Shown here: positions 58,214 through 64,000 of the stretch, in pieces | Position numbering within the stretch: the stretch's first letter is position 1 | Layout: each line of letters opens with the position of its first letter | Assembly: GCA_019426215.1 (NCBI GenBank) | Contig: CM033394.1 | Location: 38,872,423 to 38,936,422 of the forward strand | Origin: Buddleja alternifolia | Lineage: Eukaryota > Streptophyta > Magnoliopsida > Lamiales > Scrophulariaceae | DNA length: 64,000 nucleotides | Direction: 5' to 3' | The notes under the pieces: generated by a model | What the model saw: only the letters and a program-made list of their open reading frames with translations | Told to the model about the DNA's origin: nothing | The model's database searches: none | Program-made: the position numbers and the translations under genes

Positions 58214-59100
58214 TCACTTTTTCTGTCGCTTTGCTCTTTCTTCGCCTTGGAGAACTTCTAGCGCTAAGTCCATCAGGAGACGATCAATGTCAATCATTGT
58301 CGTATGTTGAACTTCATCGTAATCATGCCTACGAAGTCTGGCGCTTTCATTAAGTTCTAGCAACCTTTCCGTCCACTCTCTTGAAGAAATTCCAAGTTCA
58401 CGAATCAGATCATGATAGATATCTTTTCTTGGATCTTTTGACGGTCTCCAATTGATAGGTCGTCTCAGCGGTCCGGCAAAAGGTTGAAATCCCATACCTT
58501 CTAAGAAGTCAACGTCCAATTCCGGAAGGGGATATCTTCCTAGATAATATCTTGGCTTTCTCTTTTTAGTTAACATCTTCTTGATGCTTACTAGTTCTTC
58601 CATCATTGATCGCCAATTTTTATTATCAGTCTTTGACATCGATTTGGACGCTTGATGCTTTTCTGTATTTTCCCCCTTCTTGGCATCATCAAGAGAGTTC
58701 TTTAGAGCAGCGACATCTCGGCGCAAAAGTCTAACTTCTTCGACTAGAAGAGCAATTTGCTGGGCGACACTCTGAGCAACAGCATCGGATGAAGCGTGTC
58801 TTTCAGCATCAGCCGAAGCACTCTGAGCTAGGTGTCGATTGAAGTCATAGGAGAGCTCAGCGATAAGAGGGGACATGCTATTCATGATAGCAATGGTGCT
58901 TTTATTTGAAGTGTTGGCAATGTCTCGGCTTCGTGTATCAGACACTATTCGCATATGTCTATCAGCAGTTTCAAAGATCTTGGAACAGGAACCTTCAATA
59001 TTGTGGAGCGAGTTCCGGACTGCCTGTCTGAAGTCTCTAGCGTCTGAATCACTTTCAGAATCCGAATCGGAAGAAGAACGCTAGGTGTCGATTGGATTTA
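58214..59100 (-). pseudogene. Envelope-position ORF of Sirevirus D: C-terminal coiled-coil part
   Basis: The frame at 58214-58954 continues upstream without a stop into a Ser/Asp-rich stretch (SSSDSDSESDSD, about 59050-59085). There it meets the previous frame, so one frameshift lies near 59090. Residues about 65-93 of the 58954 frame (AQQIALLVEEVRLLRRDVAA, 58676-58762) form a clear heptad coiled coil. A coiled coil near the C-terminus is a described feature of SIRE1-type env-like proteins. The rest (RYPLPELDVDFLEGMGFQPF, REWTERLLELNESARLRRHD) matches no family I recognise. It ends in a Lys/Arg cluster. No membrane segment is seen. Confidence 0.65.
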
Positions 59101-60389
59101 TCTCTGATAAAGGGCTCAATAGGCGTGTGTGCAATTTCAGAGTGCACTTCTTCAATCGCTTGATCCATGATTGGATCTGCAAAAAATGGGGGCTCGAATA
59201 TTGGGGCGCTAGAAGAATCTGGCAAGGAAGCCTCAGGATTTTGAGCGACTTCCGCAATAGGAGCAGAGTCTTCTTCCATTATTTAGATTGGGGAAGAAAG
59301 TTCTCTAACACCAATGACCCAGAGGGGGCCAAGGGCTTCCATCACATGCCTTGGAATGATCAGGCTAGATTGCGGGATAAAGAATATAGCGTCTTCACGC
59401 TCTTCGGTACTTAGTGCCAGTTGCACATCTTCCGATAAAGCAATCCCTAAAGTATAACGATTGAAAAAGTCCAAAATCAACGGCATGAGCGCTTGAGCTG
59501 CGTCTTGGTCCACTGGCCTAATCAGCGAGATCATCTTGGCCACTTGAATGTTGGATTCACTAAAGAGCACGGGGTGTAGAGTATATCCTCTGAAATTGTA
59601 ACACCCGGAAAAGTGATTGAAACTGCTGTCCAGCGCTTGGGCATTTTCAAACACTGCTCTCATGTCTCTGTGGAACTCAGCAAACTCAGCGTGTTCTGTG
59701 GAAATATCAACACGAATCTGACTCTGACCGGGAAGAATTAGTTGTTTACTTGACGAAGCGTCTTCGTTTAGGTCAGGAAAGATTCTTTGAACAAAGGCGG
59801 CACGAGGATACAAGACGTAGCGTCCGCCCTGGCTGTATAAGGCGAGTTGCTGGCGAATGTAGCTTTCGATTGGTTGTCTGTATCGTGGCAAAGCGCTAAC
59901 ATTCCCTGCAATAATCTGACGCTGTTGAAGCAAAAAGGTTGCATATCCTCGGCGTCTGTATTCTATCCCAAACTTGAAAAGAAACGGGTATCTTATAAGT
60001 TCTTCTAGGGTATAGAAATGCAGAACAAAGTCTTCAGCCCATCTGGCTGTATTCATCATCCATCGTTTCCCTAGTTTGTCCGCTTTAGCTTGATCTTTTC
60101 TAGCGGCAAGAAATTTCTCAAAGCGTTCCGTTTCTTCTTCATAATCCTCAGCCCATAATCTGGCTAGATATTCTCGAGCCTCATCTTCTATCCACGAGTT
60201 GACCGGATTTGAACGCTCAGCAACAATAGGTCCTTTTCCTTTCCATAACTGAAGTGGATTAGGAGATAAAGCGTTGTGAGGAGAGTTGACGATGGAAGGA
60301 AGAGCTGAATATCCTATCTTGTTGAGATCTGCCTCATCTGGATCTTTGTTCCAATCACCCATGTGGGGGTTTTTGAAAACAATCTGGTT
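59101..60389 (-). pseudogene. Envelope-position ORF of Sirevirus D: central part, unknown domain
   Basis: The frame at 59283-60362 (MGDWNKDPDEADL...) is 359 codons of dense globular-looking sequence (WIEDEAREYLARLWAEDYEE, RWAEDFVLHFYTLEELIRYP, FSGCYNFRGYTLHPVLFSES). No family is recognised. It is in the same frame as the ORFs on both sides, separated by single TAA codons at 60390-60392 and 59283-59285. An acidic continuation (59101-59279) follows. The TAA at 59283 is followed two codons later by ATG, and the one at 60390 nine codons later, so re-starting small ORFs is an alternative to decay of one ORF. Confidence 0.6.
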
Positions 60390-60392
60390 TTA

Positions 60393-62486
60393 GCGCAAAG
60401 GATAAAAGGACTCTTCTGAGCGACCGGTGAAATTGAATCGCTTCTCGTCAAATTCTGATCGGTTGAACGCTGGTCGACGAATATACTCAAGGCGTGAATG
60501 AAGACGCGCTAAACTGTACAGACCAAGATTGGCAAAACGCTCGAAGATTTCAAACTTGTGTGAGTCTGAAAGATCTGGCCGATGGAGAGTTGTTTGAAAT
60601 TGGATTTCCAACTCGGCAAGCGTTTGAGTGTCACGTTCTCTGGCGGCATAATAAAATTCAATATCTGAAGAGTATCCGCGCGGGAAGAAATCAATGACAC
60701 AAGGAGGAGGTCCTGTTGGCCTAGGAACAAAAGCAATAGCCTCTGTTGGGATAGGGGCCACTTCTATCGACCGCTCAGCGTTTAAAGTTGCTTCACTTGC
60801 TGATGAAGTTTCAGCGTCAGGAAGAACTTGTGATGCCTTTTTAGCGATATCCACAACAGTTGCCATGTCCACATCTATGTCAACTGGAATCTCCGAGATA
60901 GGAGGGGCATCAGCAATTGGTACATCTTGAGGTACGTCTTGAGCTGATACATGTAAGCGATTGAGAAAAGCAAGCAAAAATTTCTACTAAGTAGAAATTA
61001 CAAACAAAAGACTACATCGCTTACCCTGAGGAATATCATCGACGTTTTTAGTCGCTTGATCTGTTTCTTGAGCAATTTCCTCAGGCTCCTGGACTTCTTC
61101 TTCGGGGTCTAAATTGATAAAAGAAGTTATCGTATCAGCACGAATGGGGATATTTAGTTCTTCAAGCGTGTTGAGAACATATTGAATATCTGCTGCATAA
61201 GGTGCCTGAACATTTGAAAGCCTCTCGGATTGAGTAGCGGCTGGAGGATCTGAGCTGACTTCGGGAACAACGTCAGAGAAAGAAGCACTAGCTGACTCTC
61301 TAAGCGCTGGTTTTGAAGAAGCGCTAGAGGATACTGCGGGAGTAGAAAGAGGAGTACGCCTTCGTGCAAGCGGTACTTCTTCTTCTACGGCTTCTTCTTC
61401 CTCGGGAACAGGAAAGACAAACACTGGAGGAGGAGATGGAGATTTAGGAGAGGGAGAAGGAGAAGGGATTTTTTGTTTCTTTTTGGGGTCCGGCTTCTTC
61501 TTCTTAAGATCAGGCTTTTGTTTCTTTGCGGGCTTGGATGGCTCAGTGACTCTGAGAGTGATCTTTCTCTTAGGTCGCTTGACCACCACTTCTTCTTTTG
61601 ATGAAGAGGACGATGATGAAGAAGACGCTTGATCTTCATCATCACTACAAACAACTCCTTCGGCTGGAAGTCGCTCACGCTGTTCTTTAGGAACCGCTGC
61701 TCCGCCGGGTTTTCGCGGGTGAAGAAGCTCGCTTATCATTTTCTTTCCATAAAATTTGGTCGTTGGAATCTTTTTGCCAAAAGATTGTGTATATCCGCAA
61801 GCGCAAAGAATATGACTTAGCACAATCCCGTAAGGCTTGGGATTAACAGACTTAGCCATCGCTGCTTTGAAGCGATTGAAAACGTAGAGAGACCAGTTAA
61901 CTTTTAACTTGGTTAGGATGGCTACCATCATCTTGTATTGAATGTTGGTGATTTTGTCAAAAGTTCCTTTTCTGCATTCAATAATCTTTGAACAAATGTC
62001 AGCGAGGATGACGTATTCGCCCTTCATATCATTCTTCTTGAAGTTTGGCTCATACGCGGCCTTAACGTCGTCTTTCTTGATCAAATCCCAGACTTTGGTA
62101 GCATCTCCGAGATTGACATGTTCTACCTCACTGCCATGATTCGGGAGATTTAGTAGTGAAGAAATCAGAGAGGGAGTGAGAACAAAGGTCTCTTTAGCAG
62201 AAGGAAAGACGCAGGATATAGAATTGCCGTCTTCAGAAATTTCACCATTATTGAAAAATTAGAGAGATTCTTCTTCATAGTAGTTGTAAGTAGTAGTAAG
62301 CATGTCTCTCAAACCAGATTCTTGAACGAGTGGAAGAATCGTTCGAAGAGGGAAGTTCTGGTTATCAAAAAGATAATCCCAGTTAACCAAAAATCCGGCT
62401 TTAACCGTCACTGGTTTTTCAGCACGGGAAGGTTTTCCGGTAGCAGAAGGTGCTGTTTTGGAAGATTTTGAAGCTTTGGGTGCCAT
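60393..62486 (-). pseudogene. Envelope-position ORF of Sirevirus D: N-terminal part
   Basis: ATG 62486 (MAPKASKSSKTAPSATGKPS) lies in the good plant context CAGCAATGGC. NWDYLFDNQNFPLRTILPLV and, further on, SLYVFNRFKAAMAKSVNPKP and GIVLSHILCACGYTQSFGKK resemble the 'putative plant transposon protein' domain of many plant retroelement ORFs. A TAA at 62259-62261 interrupts it. A disordered region follows: poly-Ser (61593-61628), Lys clusters (61468-61533, possible nuclear localisation) and a Ser-Pro tract (PSPSPSPKSPSPPP). After an 81-base intron candidate (60944-61024) the same frame goes on to 60393. A proline-rich part is also reported for SIRE1 env-like proteins. Confidence 0.65.
60944..61024 (-). 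other. Candidate 81-base intron in the envelope-position ORF
   Basis: On -, CAGG|GTAAGCGATG ... TTTTCTC...TGTATCAG|CT: GT-AG ends, T-rich interior and pyrimidine run. It contains the two adjacent TAG codons that otherwise break the frame, and its removal keeps the frame (81 = 27 codons). Inside are the inverted repeats GTAAGCGAT/ATCGCTTAC (outer) and AATTTCTAC/GTAGAAATT (inner). Confidence 0.5.
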
Positions 62487-62660
62487 TGCTGAAAGGTGAA
62501 ACTTTGAAGAAAAGAGAGAAGTTTTTGCTTTTTAGAGAGAAATGACTTTTACAGAAGAGAGATTGGAAGTGATAAAGGTTTTCTGTAAAAGTTTTGAGAG
62601 GTTTAAATAGAAGGTAAAAGTAACTCCTCAATTGGTAGATGAATGACACGTGTACAGAAG
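62487..62660 (-). promoter_or_regulatory. Promoter-like region upstream of the envelope-position ORF
   Basis: On -: G-box CACGTG at 62647-62652, TATTTAAA at 62602-62609, then about 115 bases of CT-rich leader (CTTCTCTCTTTTCTTC) to the ATG at 62486. Box spacing and leader type are those of an ordinary plant gene. A second CACGTG lies at 62901-62906. Function is inferred. Confidence 0.5.
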
Positions 62661-63321
62661 TTAATGAGAAAGAAATCTGAACCGTGTACACATAACTTCG
62701 GATGTCAAAAAGTGCGGTAAAATAGGATATTATAACATTTTTCGGATCCGCGGTTACTTTTTGAAAACGTTTGAAAATTTTGAAATTTTCAGCGTAAATT
62801 ACACGCGCCTGATAGTACACTGACACGTACTCAGATTCATGCATTTTACTGAACTGCCAGGTTTAGATAGGAATCATAACCGTCAGTTTGATTTGATAGG
62901 CACGTGTGGGTAGTTAACAAATCTAGAATTTTGGACTCATCCACACGCTACTTTGTGGCGATGAAAACTATGCATTTGTAAAAGAGAGTTACTTTAGCGT
63001 TGAAGTGGGAATTCTTTCAACGCTGAAGATTCTTTTATAGAGTAAATTTAATTTGATACATATCAATCGCTTGTTGGATTTTTAAACCTTTCATTTTATA
63101 AGCGATCAGATTGTAATGAGTACAAGTAAGCGCTAATGATCGGTGCATAAGATTTGTTAAGGTCATTTTGAGCATAGTCGCTTACTTAATGAAGTAAGTA
63201 CAATTTTTAAACTTCCCCCTAAAATTGATAACTCATTTCATTTTTGGAAATATAGTTTAGACATAATCATAAAGTGGATTCCCCCTAAATTATATGCCTA
63301 TTAAATATGATGCTTTATGAT
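62661..63321 (-). other. Non-coding spacer between Sirevirus pol and the envelope-position ORF
   Basis: AT-rich, with the second G-box at 62901-62906 and an ACGT core near 62825. No coding region is supported. Confidence 0.6.
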
Positions 63322-64000
63322 TTAAGCGTTTAAATCAATCATACCTAATTCACTTCTTAAAGTGAGAAAGCGTTGTTCGTTGAGTGCTTTGGTGAAGATA
63401 TCTGCCAGTTGTTTGTCAGTTCCAATGAAATGCATGGAGATATCTTTCTTTTGAACATGGTCACGCAAGAAATGGTATCTAATGTCAATGTGTTTGGTTC
63501 TAGAATGAAGGACAGGATTTTGGGTCATAGCTAAAGCGCTTTGGTTATCACAATGGATTGGGGTAGGACCTAGGATTGTTCCATAATCTCTAAGTTGTTG
63601 CCTCATCCAAAGGATTTGTGCACAACAGCTTCCAGCAGCTACATATTCTGCCTCAGCGGTAGAAGTCGCTATAGATTGTTGTTTCTTACTATGCCACGAG
63701 ACTAGTCTATCACCTAGAAATTGACATGTACCACTAGTACTTTTTCTATCTATTTTGCATCCTGCAAAATCTGCGTCTGAATAACCAATTAGTTCAAAAG
63801 GAGAATCCTGTGGATACCATAAGCCCACATTTTGTGTGCCTTTTAGGTACTTAAGGATTTTCTTGGCAGCACTTAAGTGTGATTCTCTAGGATCAGATTG
63901 AAACCGTGCACACATGCATACCGAAAACATAATATCAGGTCTACTAGCGGTAAGATAAAGAAGTGATCCAATAATACCCCTATAGTTAGTGATATCAATT
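63322..64000 (-). CDS. pol: Sirevirus D pol, C-terminal RT and RNase H (runs off the window)
   Basis: The frame is open from the window edge (64000) through IIGSLLYLTASRPDIMFSVC, the RT end, into RNase H to TAA at 63322-63324 (the ATG at 63930 is internal). RNase H acidic residues are in place: YSDADFAG, STAEAEYVA and HCDNQSAL. The final ADIFTKALNEQRFLTLRSEL is the usual copia pol end. It has no stop or frameshift, in contrast to copies A, B and C. The next ORF starts about 830 bases downstream on -. Confidence 0.93.
   Translation of the reverse strand, partial: IDITNYRGIIGSLLYLTASRPDIMFSVCMCARFQSDPRESHLSAAKKILKYLKGTQNVGLWYPQDSPFELIGYSDADFAGCKIDRKSTSGTCQFLGDRLVSWHSKKQQSIATSTAEAEYVAAGSCCAQILWMRQQLRDYGTILGPTPIHCDNQSALAMTQNPVLHSRTKHIDIRYHFLRDHVQKKDISMHFIGTDKQLADIFTKALNEQRFLTLRSELGMIDLNA

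Larger units (their letters stand above)
56467..64000 (-). mobile_element. Sirevirus element D, minus strand, 3' half (pol end, envelope-position ORF, 3' LTR)
   Basis: On -, intact copia pol end (from beyond 64000 to 63322), about 830 bases of non-coding DNA, a long second reading frame (62486-58214), polypurine tract and 3' LTR. A large ORF between pol and the 3' LTR is the defining feature of env-like Sireviruses (SIRE1, Endovir, Maximus group). The LTR family is the same as the solo LTR at 50143. The 5' half is outside the window. Confidence 0.88.

Noticed and set aside
60975..61005. AATTTCTACTAAGTAGAAATT on + resembles a Cas12a crRNA direct repeat.
   Set aside because: Single copy, perfectly palindromic rather than repeat-shaped, no spacers and no cas genes; it lies in a plant retroelement intron candidate. 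Chance likeness.

Overview
The window is plant nuclear DNA made almost wholly of nested transposable elements; no host gene or functional RNA gene is supported. Evidence for a flowering plant (probably a eudicot, species not determinable): Ty1/copia elements primed by initiator tRNA-Met, a Ty3/gypsy element with a GGCGCC-type primer site, a CACTA transposon with TNP2 and Ulp1 domains, a plant LINE tail, a tRNA-derived SINE, GT-AG introns and an AT-rich background.

Layout. (1) 1-12770: a degenerate Sirevirus-like copia element on + (LTR end, primer site, gag, then protease/integrase/RT remnants), split by copia element A on - (1480-10355). (2) 12808-13060: a gypsy integrase zinc-finger scrap on -. 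(3) 13674-20747: a structurally complete gypsy element with near-identical LTRs and a perfect CTTTA duplication that codes only gag and protease (TR-GAG type). (4) 21456-23405: a 5'-truncated LINE on -. (5) 23418-32914: a 9.5 kb CACTA transposon with intact ends, a TTT duplication, hierarchical palindromes at its ends, a TNP2 transposase gene and a 12-exon second gene ending in a Ulp1-type protease with its catalytic residues. It lies in the left LTR of (6), copia element B on + (32915-41279). (7) 41801-45175: a candidate terminal-inverted-repeat element holding a hAT-like MITE and a SINE. (8) 45361-49666: non-coding, GC-richer diverged repeats of unknown class. (9) 49667-56395: copia element C on -, lacking gag and protease, whose LTR holds a Sirevirus solo LTR (50143-51599, TAAAT duplication). 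(10) 56467-64000: the 3' half of Sirevirus element D on -: intact pol end, an apparent internal promoter, a roughly 4.3 kb envelope-position reading frame, polypurine tract and 3' LTR.

How the parts relate. A, B and C belong to one copia family; each has a different lesion in the YVDD catalytic box of reverse transcriptase. The CACTA element carries both classes of gene expected of an autonomous or recently autonomous copy, though each has one or two breaks. Element D and the solo LTR are one Sirevirus family inserted in opposite orientations. The least explained parts are the long second reading frame of D with its own promoter-like leader and an 81-base hairpin-containing intron candidate, the nested palindrome at the left CACTA end, and the 45.4-49.7 kb repeat block.
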